Source: Didymodactylos carnosus (Eukaryota > Rotifera > Eurotatoria > Philodinida > Philodinidae). Taken from it: a stretch of DNA of 27,368 bases. The notes under the pieces are model-generated. The model made no database searches. It had not been told where the DNA came from and was given only the letters and a program-made list of their open reading frames with translations. The position numbers were made by a program, and so were the translations under genes. The DNA is taken from contig CAJNOQ010001938.1 of the NCBI GenBank assembly GCA_905250885.1, positions 1-27,368 on the forward strand. Reading direction: 5' to 3'. This document shows, in pieces, positions 15,445 to 26,514 of this stretch (position 1 is its first letter; each line of letters opens with the position of its first letter).

Positions 15445-15800
15445 AATGTCGATAAAAATAAAGTAATAACGGTTGAATATTTAATGAAATTATAGCAATA
15501 TTCTCATGTTGATCATATTGATATTTCCCGCTTTCCTGAAAGGTGTTGAGTATGGGATATTTTCAATGCTCATCAAAACAATGAATAGATCTCGTTTTTC
15601 TTAATGATATTCTTTTTGGAAAATAAATCTTATTTATTATTTCTCTTCTCGTCAAAATAATCAATAGAAAGTAAATCCTATCTATATAGACAAAAATCAT
15701 ATTTTTCTATTCTTTTCTATGGAAAAAAATAACCTAATTAAAATAGAAAATAATCAATGGAAAGTAAATCGTATAGTCGTATAAAACCAAAATTTGACAT

Positions 15801-18800
15801 GGTCATAGCATGACGGTTATAACTTCGAAAAGTTGATAAAATGTCAAACTTACATCTTCTGTTGTGTTACTACAAAAGAAAGAATCTTTTACAATGAGAC
15901 ACATGGGACTATTTTCAGGTTGTTGTTTTTTTTTTCTGAATGTCAGAAAATTTTAATTATAATTACCATTATTTTATGAGTTTTTGCCAATTATTCTGAT
16001 TACTTTGAGTTTTTTGTTTTTTTTGTTTTAAAATTGCATATAGCGTATAAAAAACAACAGATGTCCTATTAAAAGTGAGAATTTTGACATAAAAATATAG
16101 AAAACTTGTATTTGAGAAGAATTTTCTATTATATTACTCCCTTTAACTTCATCTTTTTTATTAAAATTTTCATAATTTTTTTTAAATATAAAAAGTAGTA
16201 GGAGTGTGATAATATTTTTGATAGTTTCAATTTAGAATACTATAATAAAATATTTTTTCTCTTATTCTAAGATAACAAAATGTTATATAGTGTTCAAATA
16301 ATACAGTTTAATATGATAAATACCAAATATATAATCTTTTAAAATATCTCTCAAAAGAACAATTAGAACTCTCTCTTCTTGTCAAAATGAATATTCATTA
16401 AACAATCAAAAAGTAATTTTTTTGAAATAAAATTTCATTAAATGAATACGAATATGTATAGTAAAATCAATACAATGACAATTAATGATTGTAAAATCAA
16501 AATACATAAATTTATTATATTTATTTCATGTCATTTTTTAAATAAAAAAAAAAAAATGTTAGTTTATACTCACATTATTCTGTCATCTAACTTTTACTGT
16601 TAAATAAACGTGACATTATCCAATGATTATTATTCTGTCATTTCATATCAAAGAAAATTAGATTATTTACTGTAGAATGTAGAGTATAGATTAACATTCA
16701 AAACATTTTTCTCTTTTACAAAAAAAATATTTAGAAATAATCAGTAAAAAAATAGGCCAAAAAAAGTATTATGATGAAAAGTAGATCTCATTCATATCTA
16801 CAATTCACATATGCTCTAAAAAGTCTGTTAGAATATCAATGTTTTTATTCTCATGTTCCGATGTTATTATATGAAGCTAAATTTCTTTCTATTTTTAATA
16901 TTTTCATTCTAACACAACTGTTAGTCTACAGAATCTAATCGATAAGTTTTATATTTTTATTATCATTTATTCTTTGATAATTCTATAGGAAATTTCGCAT
17001 TTTATAAATAGATCTCGTTTGAATAAGACAAAAAAAACATTTAACAAACGTCAATGTCAATTATCTAAAATTACTCGAATTTTGTAAAAAAATAGTCGAT
17101 ATTATGATTTCTCATTTTGATTTTAATATTTCAAATTTAACTTTAACTGTTGATATCTTATTAATCAACTAATGTTAGTAAAACTTGAGTATACACTCAA
17201 ACAACGTTATAATACGAATATGATGATAAATAATGGGTATTCAATTTGTTGTTATAAGGCTTCTTAATGTTATTTTTTTGTAAAAGAAGATACTTGTGTG
17301 TTATCTGACACTTCTAGCTTTATAAGTGTATATACATGATAAACACAGAAAAGTAATAGAATGAATACATATCGCAAGAATATGAAAAAAATCAAAATAA
17401 TATCTTTTTTATACTTGCTTAATTATATTTGAAGAAATAAATAAGAGATTTTCTGTATTATCTCTCATTCAGATCACTATTCTAATACATAACAGTATAA
17501 AATATCCTTTTTCTACTTGTCGAATACAGTTTTTTGATCATAGATGTGGGCGAAAATAGCGGGCGAGAGAAGAATATTTGGTGGTTTTCTACGATATTGA
17601 ATTTTTTTTTCTTTTTTTGCAAAAAAGATCATCTGCTTTATTTAAAGGTGAGAAATTTCTGCAATTTTAGAAAACTTTTGCCACTGTTTATTTAACTTTT
17701 ACTATTGTCATTCTTTTTGCTAACTGATACTCATTAGCTTAAGGGCTGCCTTCCACCCTTCTCAGGAATTTGATGCTTTCTTCGAAACCTTCGAAACTGA
17801 AGTAAGCATACGGAGGCGGTGAACTATAATTAATGAAGTGATGACGTCATTGCTTAGAATATGATTTTGGCGCAGTAAAGCTGTACCAACTCCTAGACGA
17901 TTCGTCGTAAAACCTTCATTCTTTTTTTATTTTGAACCTAAGACATTTATCTAAAGTTTGATCCACAGTTGATTTTTGATTATTTGTGTGGAGATAAGTG
18001 ACAAATACTCCGCCCAACTAGGGTTATTTTTAGAGGTTTGACTTAAAATACGTGTAGGGAATGAACAAAAGTGAAATTCAAAAATCGCCGTGGATCAAAT
18101 TTTAGATTTAGGTGTCTGTTTTCATTTGAGACCTCTCGCAACTTTTTGCACCTTCCAACAAAAAAGCCTTTACGTTATTGCTAAGAGCCCCATTTTGCCC
18201 CTTGTCACGGAATAACTCGGCAGCGCTTCATCGTTTCAATTTCGAATTCTTAACATAAGCTGGCAGGACAGTAAGCATTAGTCACTGGAAGCGCCATCAA
18301 AATCGGATGTAAGATAAAAAAGTTTTTTCCGAGAGCTCATCCCCTTAATTCGATATCTTTGGAGAAAATGATGAAGAGCTCCTATCCTTACCAGTTATCC
18401 GAATTCAAATTAGCATTATAATTATACGTGTGTTGACAAAAATGCATGAAAAATTGACGGTTTTTCATGATACTAGAGTTATTTTCATTTATTTCTTCTA
18501 ATAAGTGCCATCCCATTGGCTAAATTTTAGTATATAAAATGGCACCCGTGAACGTCATAGAATGGTGTGGGCATGTGTGAAAAGAAATTCTCACTTGTAA
18601 ACGTGTGTGAAATTGTAGAAAGTTCACACGTAACTACGCATTTGATGTTGTAACTGCATAATCCCACCATCGCGAAAACTTCAAGAAAATTTCCCCATAA
18701 ACAGTGATTCAAAATTTCAGTCTAAGGATTTAGATCTTTTAGAAGTGTTAAATACATTTTTTGACAATTTTCAAAATGAATATTAACGTGAATTGATAAT

Positions 18801-19940
18801 TCATGCGTAAGAATTAAACTCAAAATCTACTAAATCATCTAAATGATATTCAAAGTAAAAATTATTCGGTTACTACTTAACAGGTGTATGTAAGTCATGA
18901 TTTTGAGCCGTAGGATCGTCTAAAAAAGATTGAAGAAATATTAGCTTAAAATGGTATCTGTTTTTTTTCTTTTCTTTTTTGACCATTTTGTCTCCTTCCA
19001 CTTTACACTAACAAAAAATTAGAAAGAAAAATTCTTTTCACTGACATACAACGAAAAGAGAACTTAAATATCTTATATTTTATTCTCGAATTTATGTAAA
19101 TGTAGAACATGGTATAGAATATACGATGATAATATCATCTTATTTCAAGAAAGATTCATCATAGTGTGAAACAACAATCAAAAAAAAAAGACATACCAAT
19201 AGAATTAATTAACTTAATTCTCCATTATACGTTGTTTTTCCCATTTTGTAACATTATTTTATTATCTTCTGCTTCAGTATTTTGTATGCCTTTTTCAATA
19301 ATGTTAAGCAAGAGAGAAAAAGAAACTAAATTGTTGACAATAAATCGAAAGAGATAGATCATTCGAAAAAAAAATAGACATAGAAATGAATTAGAAATAG
19401 AAAAAGAAAAAAAAACAAAAAAAAAAAAAAGAGAAGAAAACCAATAATCCATATATGTATTACACACATACTTGAGTTTGATATGATAGATGATCATCAT
19501 TTATGTATAGTCTATTCATTATAGAGTATACGGAAAAAGAATAAATATATACATTCAATTAAACTTATGAAAGATGTTCTATGTAATTTTTTTTGTTTTG
19601 TTTTTTATTCATACATTTTCTACAGTAGAACTATTCTTGTAAGTTTCTAATAAATAGCTACTTGAAAATAGGATATTAATATTGATTTTAATATTTAATA
19701 TATAAATAAAATTTATTTATTTTTTTAATCAAAATTTATATTTTTTTTATAAATAAAATGAAATTTTTCCCCACATAAATAGAGAAAGAGAGTACAATTA
19801 TTAGGTCAAGTAAATTCATTATATGCAATAGACATGATAGAATAGATAATAGATATTATGAGAGAACATTCTCAAGTATTCTTCTCGCGTTTTTCCTTAA
19901 AATCAACTTGATTATAGGGATTCTTTTTATGTTGATTACG
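15801..19940. other. Long AT-rich non-coding stretch
   Basis: More than 4 kb without a credible gene. ORFs 18527-18712 (minus), 19166-19357 (+) and 19225-19500 (minus) are short and composition-driven, the last two lying on opposite strands of the same A-rich tract. The part from about 17.7 to 18.45 kb has more G and C and contains a short inverted repeat (17935-18127). An A-rich purine tract lies at 19366-19440. I see no tRNA. Confidence 0.5.
17935..18127. repeat. Short inverted repeat, about 50-bp arms
   Basis: The left arm TTTGATCCACAGTTGATTTT is mirrored by AAAATCGCCGTGGATCAAAT..., with further pairing in CCTAAGACA..ATCTAAA against its counterpart. The arms are 17935-17985 and 18075-18127, with a loop of about 90 bp. 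It could be a small MITE or a structured RNA template. Confidence 0.5.
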
Positions 19941-19942
19941 AA

Positions 19943-20957
19943 TACTAACGGGTGGTCCAGATTAAGTTTAATTTTTCTCAAGTTAAACTCGATCAGAAAG
20001 TTTGGTTCTGGTGATAAAAGATAAAGAATTTTATATTGACTTTATTGATATGTTCTTTTTTAAATAAACATCTACCATTCTTTTGTAGCATTAAAGGTAT
20101 TCGATGCCACAAAAACATCATTTACTCAGCACTTGACTGGAATAAAATGTCATTTTTATTTGCTAAATAATTTTCTATACGCTATTCAAACACACTATGA
20201 AAAAGTAAAGAAATGTATTTGTTTTTCAGACACAAAACCAAATTTGGATTGAACTGAGTTTTACTCTGTTGAAAATCGCCTATAAAATATGCCTAATTAT
20301 CTATTTTTGGCGCACTTTCATGCCAACGAACACATTTCAACTTCGTCATTCGGTTAGAAAAGAGGACTGACCCTATAAAGAAGAACATTTTGTAGAGCTT
20401 TAAATTCTGCATCTGTTTACATAAAAAAGGATAATTTTTGTAAAGTCAAGGTATGAGAAAATTGCTAAAGAAAAGTAGGATGGCGTGGTCCGTGAACGTC
20501 TTTTTGATGTTTTGTAGTTTTCGAAGGAGAAGCAACTAAGATTATCAAATCCAACACACCATGAGATACACCAAAAAAAAATTCTACGTCTCTTACTACA
20601 AGAAAGGAATTTTTGCACTCAATTTAACTGGGCAAAATTGATTTTCACACGTTTCCGATTTTATAGTTGAGCAAGTGATATTTTCGTGGCATCCAATACT
20701 TTTAGTGTTACAAAAGAATGGTAGATACTTATTTAAAAAAGAACATATCAATAAAATCTACACAAAATTCTCTATCTTTTAGCATCAGAATCAAACTGTC
20801 TGCTCGAGTCTAATTTGAGAAAGAAGCTTATCAAAAACCGGTAATTTTATCTGGACTATAGTCAAATTAAGTCGCATTAAAGTGCCTTATTCTGTGAAAA
20901 TAAGACACATTAATGCGACTTATTTTGATCCTACGTCGCATTATTTTTTAGAGTGTA
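19943..20957. mobile_element. Inverted-repeat element, about 1 kb, arms about 180 bp
   Basis: The left arm (TAACGGGT...GGTCCAGAT...AACTCGATCAGA...ATTGATATGTTCTTTTTTAA...TATTCGATGCCACAAAAA) pairs with the reverse complement of 20660-20957 (TAACGGGT...TAGTCCAGAT...GACTCGAGCAGA...ATTGATATGTTCTTTTTTAA...TATTGGATGCCACGAAAA). The flanks TTACGAAT (left, 2 bp away from the end) and TTACCAAT (right) suggest a degraded 8-bp target duplication. No transposase is visible; the ORF 20400-20618 has no known domain. Confidence 0.65.
20860..20950. mobile_element. Small hairpin insertion nested in the right arm
   Basis: The right arm of the 19.94-20.96-kb element has about 90-100 bp that the left arm lacks. 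It contains a near-perfect hairpin: AAGTCGCATTAAAGTGCCTT pairs with AAGACACATTAATGCGACTT, with a loop around CTGTGAA, and a third TCGCATTA motif at 20936. It is probably a tiny MITE. Confidence 0.6.
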
Positions 20958-21450
20958 CCCGTTATTACCAATTTCGACCGATCCGACTTTTTCAAGTAGA
21001 TTTCTACAAAAATTGGTCATTTGAAATTGCATGATGAACAAATACTTATCTGTTCCGTGTAGTGTTTACTATAAAAATAGCTGTAAAACTATATTTCTAT
21101 AAGAAATCAGATAGTAAATTTTTGATGATTCATTGAAAACTTGTTTTGTGGTTCTAAAAATTTCTTCCATGGAAAACGCAGCATGCGATTTATAGTGGGT
21201 TCTCAAAGATCCGTTTGAATGCGATCAGTTGAGAATATTCTGTCGTTTGCTCTTCCATCTAACGCTTTCTTTATGAAAAAATGAAATTTTTATTTTATTC
21301 TTATTTTTTATCAAAACGAATGATACTAGTTTCTTTGTTGGACATTATTTAAGGTGGATGATCAAGAAGAAATGGAGAAAGTTTTCGAGCGAGTATTTGT
21401 GTTAATGTAGTAGAAAAAAAGAATGGCTTTACAATATTTATTCTCGGGGG
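20958..21450. other. AT-rich non-coding stretch, nothing supported
   Basis: No ORF, repeat or RNA gene that I can support between the inverted-repeat element and the next repeat-rich block. Confidence 0.4.
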
Positions 21451-22880
21451 AAAGGCACCGCTTTCACTTCAATTTACTTCACATTCACTTGAGATGAAAC
21501 ACACTTGACGTCACATGAACGTCACATGAACGTCACATGAACGTCGCATAAAACTCACGGCTTGTTCAAATGTGACGTCTTTCAAACCATAATTGTTATT
21601 TTTCTCAACCACACAAAAATAGCTATAGAGCTGGTTCTTGTTCCATTCTCCGCGCCTCATCTAACTCTGTCTATGCTGAAAAAATCAGCAAATTTGCTTC
21701 AGGTTCAGAGCATCCAGATAAATTTTTCGGGCCGTGATGCCCTAAATTCTTCACAGTTTGCAAAATGATAAATAGTTCTCAAAGAAGAAAGTGATAGAAA
21801 ATTTTTTCCAAACACCACATTTTGTAGTGAATTGGATGGGCTATTCAACCGCAAAAACACTTTCCCCAGACTCTTTTAGAAAGACAGAAAATGCGTTTTA
21901 TTATCGTGACGCTGTGACACACTTTTTTGTAACACCATTGCACTAAACCATGTTCAGAAAACTTCAGATTTATATTCTACGTAGCTCTACACATTCTGGT
22001 ATGATTTCATTTAAAACTAGGGTTCAGGAAACTTCCAGAAGGTTTTAAACCAAGGCGGAAGTTGAAAAGTTAAAGCAGCCACGGTATCTCGACTGAGAAA
22101 CAAGTCTCAAAACAAAATGAATCATTTTGTAGAGAACTGGTATAAGTTTGAAATTTTTTGACCAAACTAGCAGATCAGTAAATTGAAATTAAAGCTTTAA
22201 AAATTTTAAATTTAAATTTTTATATTGAAAATTAATTGTCTCTTCAAAATAAAAGTTATATTCGCGATCACCATTAAAAACTGAGTCTACAGATGTGCCC
22301 CTATGTACCGAAAGTTGAAATCGAAAACGCTTAAGAAAAATTTACATCCTGAGATAGGGTTCTGTTTCTTAGTGCATTTGCGATGATGCGTATATCTCCA
22401 TGAAAACTCATCGGAAAATTCTGGAAGACGTCTCATTTTGAAGAGCACACTTCCTTCTATCGTGCTACGTATAAAAAGAATTTCGAATATATAGGAAAGG
22501 AGAGAAAAATTTACGAAACTAAAAAATTGAGATTTTCGAGGCTTTGACGAAAAAACCTCATAATTTTTTCACAGTAGATCATGTAGAGTTGGAAGTAGTC
22601 TCATTTTATAGCCCAGACGTTTCTCTATATTAGACTATGTTCAGCTTAAAATGAAATTTTTCTGCAAAAAAGGAGGGGGTACCCTTAATAAATCTCTAGC
22701 GCTTAAACTTTGCTTGTCTCCACGATAAGCAAAAATATATTGGCTAACATGTCTCTAATGTATTTTTTACTCATCTTTATGTTCTTCAACTCCACTTCAC
22801 AAGTTCACTTCATGAACACTTCAAAGTCACTTCCAGTTTAGTTCAAGTGAAGTGGAAGTGAAGTGATGCGTTTTCTCACT
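21450..22880. repeat. Loosely paired inverted ends rich in TTCACTTC motifs (possible old transposon)
   Basis: The left end GGAAAGGCACCGCTTTCACT...TTCACTTGAG is matched imperfectly by the reverse complement of the right end, GAAAACGCATCACTTCACTT...TTCACTTGAA. Both ends are built from short TTCACTT/AAGTGAA repeats (for example AAGTGAAGTGGAAGTGAAGT at 22847-22866). The interior (ORF 21562-21768 included) is not recognisable. No target duplication was found. Confidence 0.35.
21506..21550 (+). repeat. Four-copy 11-bp tandem repeat ACGTCACATGA
   Basis: ACGTCACATGA occurs three times perfectly from 21508, followed by a fourth changed copy (ACGTCGCATAA). The first copy overlaps a full palindromic TGACGTCA (21506-21513), the CREB/ATF-type consensus; the other copies carry the half site. 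Confidence 0.85.
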
Positions 22881-23718
22881 TGCTATTTTTCACACTTTTT
22901 TATATGATTTAATATGTTGATCATTTATAAACGAACTGAGTTGGTGTCAATTAAAATAATGTATGTAAATAATTTTATCATACTATTAATATCAAGCTCA
23001 ATGCTATCAATATATGTTAAAAATGCTAGAGGCACTGAAAAACACTTTCAATTGAACGACTGAAGGAAGTTGATTCTCCAACTAATATTTGATTTGTCCT
23101 TTCAGTTAAATAACTTTTGAACTACTCTATTAATCCATTTTTTCTAATTTTCTTTTCTTATTTTAACAATAGTGAGTGTCCAATGCTTAACAAAAACTTA
23201 CGATCACGAATAAAAACTGCTTGAATAAAATCTGACTTCTCCAAACTTATATTGATTTGATTGATGAACGATTTTCTCAAATTTAACAAACAAAATGGTG
23301 CTTTCTTTACGTCTAAATCTTCACTAGTGTACTAATGATAGATTATTGTTAGTTAGAAATCATATAGAATTGTTTATGTTCAATACTTTCTATGTTGCAT
23401 TTAAAAGAGCAAATAGTTCAAAATAGATGGTTCTAGTGAATCGTTAGATTCCAAAAGTCGTCAAATTGAGCCGTGTTTCTAACTTCTTGTCTCATGATTG
23501 TTAGATGAATTAAATTTAAAGAAAACTTCATGTTAGATGACACTTTTGACTAACTATCAATACTATCCTGACTATTGAAAGATATAGGTTGTCGAACCAG
23601 TTTCTAAAGAGTTATCAAAATTAAATTTTTCTGAAGCATTTTTAAAAAATCTTCTTTTTTGCCTTTTAACTTGAAATGGCTAGTAATTTAGTTTTTAAAT
23701 AAAAATGCACTCTAAGTA
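22881..23718. other. AT-rich non-coding stretch, nothing supported
   Basis: No ORF with recognisable features and no clear repeat seen. Confidence 0.4.
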
Positions 23719-24050
23719 CCAGAGACGTCAATGGGATGGGATTAGACGACCCATCCGCTAGACATACGCGGGACGGGACCGGAATCAGGCACAAAAAAAA
23801 CTGCTCCCGTAAAAGTAAAACTTTTATTGTATAATCAAGTTCTAATGTGAGTTTCAAACTCGTTTTTCTCTCAAATTTATTCATGCAAGGCCGTACAAAG
23901 CTCTACAACGCAGTACAACAGCAAAAAGCCGCATTAAACATTCCACTAGTGGCGAAAGATTTTTTCGTGTTCTATGGTCAAATTTGTCATCGGAATCAAA
24001 CAATTTTCTACGAAATTGAGACCAAAAAAGGCTAGCCCATCCACCTCTAG
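23719..24050. mobile_element. Candidate hAT-like non-autonomous element, about 330 bp
   Basis: The left end CCAGAGACGTCAATGGGATG and the reverse complement of the right end CTAGAGGTGGATGGGCTAGC share a C-[CT]-AGAG...ATGGG pattern. Near the left end there is further inner symmetry (GATGGG...CCCATC) and a CGGGACGGGACCGG stretch, a style common in hAT ends. No clean target duplication is visible. The ORFs in it (23666-23884 minus, 23847-24035 plus) have no recognised domain. Confidence 0.4.
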
Positions 24051-25254
24051 TTGTTGTACGTATAGAAAAAGAGTAAGGTGGAAGGACACAACAATAATAA
24101 TACTGGACGGATAAATAAAAAGCGATATAAGCTTGATATCAACGATTATCTTTAACTATGGTTGAATGCTGTATAACATTTTTTAAATAAATCAAGTTAA
24201 TTTTCAGTTTATGTCTAGCAATACATTATTTGACACATTGTAATAAATCTCACTTGTTATTTTCTGTATTCGCTTATTTCCTGTATTTCTAAAAAGATTT
24301 ATTGACTTTCCTGTTTTTCCGAGGAGAACAATCCTCTGCTGTTCCTGTATTTTTGAAAGTGGATAGTACGACAATATTATTTATAAGAAATTTTTGATGA
24401 TATAAAATTGTAACGCATGAATCTGTTCTTCAAAATAGTATATTCAAAAACTTTATATTATCTTTAGATCAAAAGAATAGGATCAGTTTAATGACCAGTT
24501 AATTATGGTTAACTGTTTAGTTAACTGATGCTTTTTTGAAATAAAATAACCATATTTTTTTCTAAACAATATAATTATTTTGTAAAAGTTTTTGAATATA
24601 CTGTTTTGTAGAGCCGATTCTGCAATCGACTCGAAAATCAACCAAAAATTTCGAAAAAAATGAAAGTAATTGGATAAGATAAGAAATACACATCATTTGA
24701 CTCAGTTTTTTATTCTGATTCCGAATATGATATTTTTACTGCGACAATTGAGAATTCCGGGCAGAATTCCGACATGTGCGTCTCGAATTTAAAAAAAGAA
24801 TTTTCTCAGCAACGAAAAGCGATTTTTAAAAGATCTTTTCGTAACTTTGAAGCTAGGCTTCTGGCGATTCTGACAAGATGCATATATTAGGTCTACACTC
24901 TCTTCACAAATCTGTGTTAGTTCCGCAAATTTCGGTTATGGTTTTTTGACTCAAATACGTTTTGACGTACACGAGAATTTGTCTTTTGAATTTAAGGACT
25001 TGCAAACATCATCCCTAGAACCAGTTTTTCATAAGAAATCGGAAAATAGTAGCTCCATAGTTACATGACTAAAGCGAAAAACGTTATGGTGTTTTTCCTG
25101 AAAACAAAAAAGTTTGGGGTCTTTGCAACATTCTTGGTAATCGGAGTTTTTCTCCCTGAAGATGTAGTTCAATAGAAGAAAAAACGTGATATTCGTGATC
25201 AGCTCGACGAGATGCATCAGACTATGTATGATTAATTCAAAGAAAAGTTTCCTT
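24051..25254. other. Non-coding stretch, nothing supported
   Basis: No convincing gene. The minus ORF 25029-25217 is short and unrecognised. Confidence 0.4.
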
Positions 25255-25297
25255 GAAACTATTAAAATATCGTATTTGATACTGGATTATGCATAGT
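25255..25297. repeat. Direct repeat G, left copy
   Basis: AAACTATTAAAATATCGTAT followed by TTGATACTGGATTATGCATAG recurs at 27017-27059 with one change. Confidence 0.8.
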
Positions 25298-25362
25298 CTT
25301 TCACACTGATCACGGGATCATTGTTCTCCCTTATACATAAAACACGAATCACAATAAGTCCG

Positions 25363-25556
25363 GGAAATGCTTAACAGGAACAAGAAACTGCGCAAATCTG
25401 TTTCTGCAGTCTTCATGTTGAAGATGACTTTTATGAATGGATTATTGAGTAGCTTTGTCTACCTAAAATATATCTTTTATCCAACTTCTTCCGTATTTTT
25501 GTTGTCTAGAACCTCTCTTTCCGCTGGGAAAAAGACTGTAAACTGATACTTATGAA
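25363..25556. repeat. Duplicated segment B, copy 3
   Basis: AATGCTTAACAGGAACAAGA through AAACTGATACTTATGAACTG is direct to 2645-2840 and 3478-3620 and inverted to 27228-27368. It ends about 15 bp before segment A begins at 25573, a junction not seen in the left block. Confidence 0.85.
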
Positions 25557-25572
25557 CTGCAATACAGCTTGA

Positions 25573-25750
25573 AGCTATTAACCCCAAAGAGAAGAGTAAG
25601 AAGGCGCAGCACTTCCTTTTCCGCTGACAATAGAAGATTCAAGGATAGTATATTTCACAACTCGCAAGCTGGCCTGACGATCCTCCACCACCAGTGACAA
25701 GAACTTTGCCCGAATTGAGCAGGGTTGCAGTATGAGCATCACGTGCTGTT
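25573..25750. repeat. Duplicated segment A, copy 2
   Basis: Direct copy of 2296-2475, differing by scattered substitutions and a few bases at the GCCCGAATTGAGCAGG site. Confidence 0.85.
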
Positions 25751-25812
25751 GCCATGCTTGCAGTGGTGTTCCATTGGTCCGTTGGTGGATCATATATTTG
25801 AGAACTAGCAAG
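25639..25812 (-). pseudogene. Kelch-repeat fragment, open frame
   Basis: The minus-strand frame reads [53 protein letters not shown] and IYYP-TGA (25641-25639). One Kelch blade is complete ([16 protein letters not shown]) and its neighbours are partial. Unlike the 2.4-kb relative it has no frameshift, so it is the least damaged Kelch piece in the window, but it has no 5' part: segment E abuts it at 25811. The ORF 25578-25811 is another frame of the same DNA. Confidence 0.8.
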
Positions 25813-25948
25813 CGATGTCGGTATTCCTTCTAAATGTCAAAATAAAGACTGACCTGATTTTGATAACGATTAGTTCACGTGGAATCTATCAGATGATACT
25901 AATCACACCTTTCATGCCGTTTCTAACAATTTTCTGACTGTGAATAAA
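25811..25948. repeat. Duplicated segment E, copy 3
   Basis: GATGTCGGTATTCCTTCTAA through TTTCTGACTGTGAATAAAT is direct to 3924-4015 and the reverse complement of 3280-3409. It includes the TTTCATGCCGTTTCTAACAA part that 3924-4015 lacks. Confidence 0.8.
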
Positions 25949-26364
25949 TATTACGATGAAACCCAAACAAACACATATTAATGCCATCGTTATTAATAAG
26001 GTTAAGCAAAACTTACCCTTGCAGAATTCTTCTAAATGATTTTTTGTTTACGTCAGAAAAACACGACACATGCCATTTCGAGCACTTCTCTCTCTAAGGA
26101 ATTTTAAAGCATAAATAGGGAATATAAAAAATTCGTATATTAAAATATCTGTAAAGTAATTGTATATTCAATGTCTGTCGATATTTCACCATGTTTAAGA
26201 AATACATTGTTACAATATTCACGTCATAACATACGTTCAAATGCTGACATACGTTCATGTGCAACTACTTAATGTTTGCATGTCTTAACCATCAAGCATT
26301 CTAGCCTAACAGTTCACTGTTTTTTCAAAAGAGGAAATATTGTCTTTTATATATATGGTATCGG

Positions 26365-26385
26365 GTTAAAACCCGATTAGGAGGA
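26365..26385. repeat. Short perfect palindrome ATCGGGTTAAAACCCGAT
   Basis: An 8-bp stem on each side of AA. It could form a small hairpin; no function is evident. Confidence 0.6.
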
Positions 26386-26514
26386 CACAACATCGTGCAT
26401 TTAGTGGCAAACAATTCTTCTTTCTGCTTTCTTATGAAACACCTTTTGGACATTGAAATTATTCATTTTCTTTTATTTCTCTTGTGAAATTCACAACCTC
26501 AATCAGCAGTATAG

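Larger units (their letters stand above)
13799..15800. mobile_element. Deleted MULE-type transposon with long inverted repeats
   Basis: Paired arms: 13835-14016 with 15590-15775 (for example GACGAGAAGAGAAATAATAA against its reverse complement), 14404-14440 with 15553-15590, and 14655-14800 with 15428-15553. The outermost shared motif is ATGTCAAA (13799) and TTTGACAT (to 15800). Between the arms a minus-strand transposase remnant of MULE/FLYWCH type is visible. Long inverted repeats of a few hundred bp are usual for Mutator-like elements. The left arm is longer because two segments were inserted into it. I could not find the expected 9-bp target duplication, so the outer borders are approximate. 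Confidence 0.7.

Noticed and set aside
19225..19500. 91-codon minus ORF with hydrophobic F/S-rich sequence
   Set aside because: Produced by an A-rich tract (19366-19440) read in reverse; no domain and an overlapping plus-strand ORF.
25578..25811. 77-codon minus ORF
   Set aside because: Different frame of the Kelch fragment at 25639-25812, whose own frame carries the family motifs.
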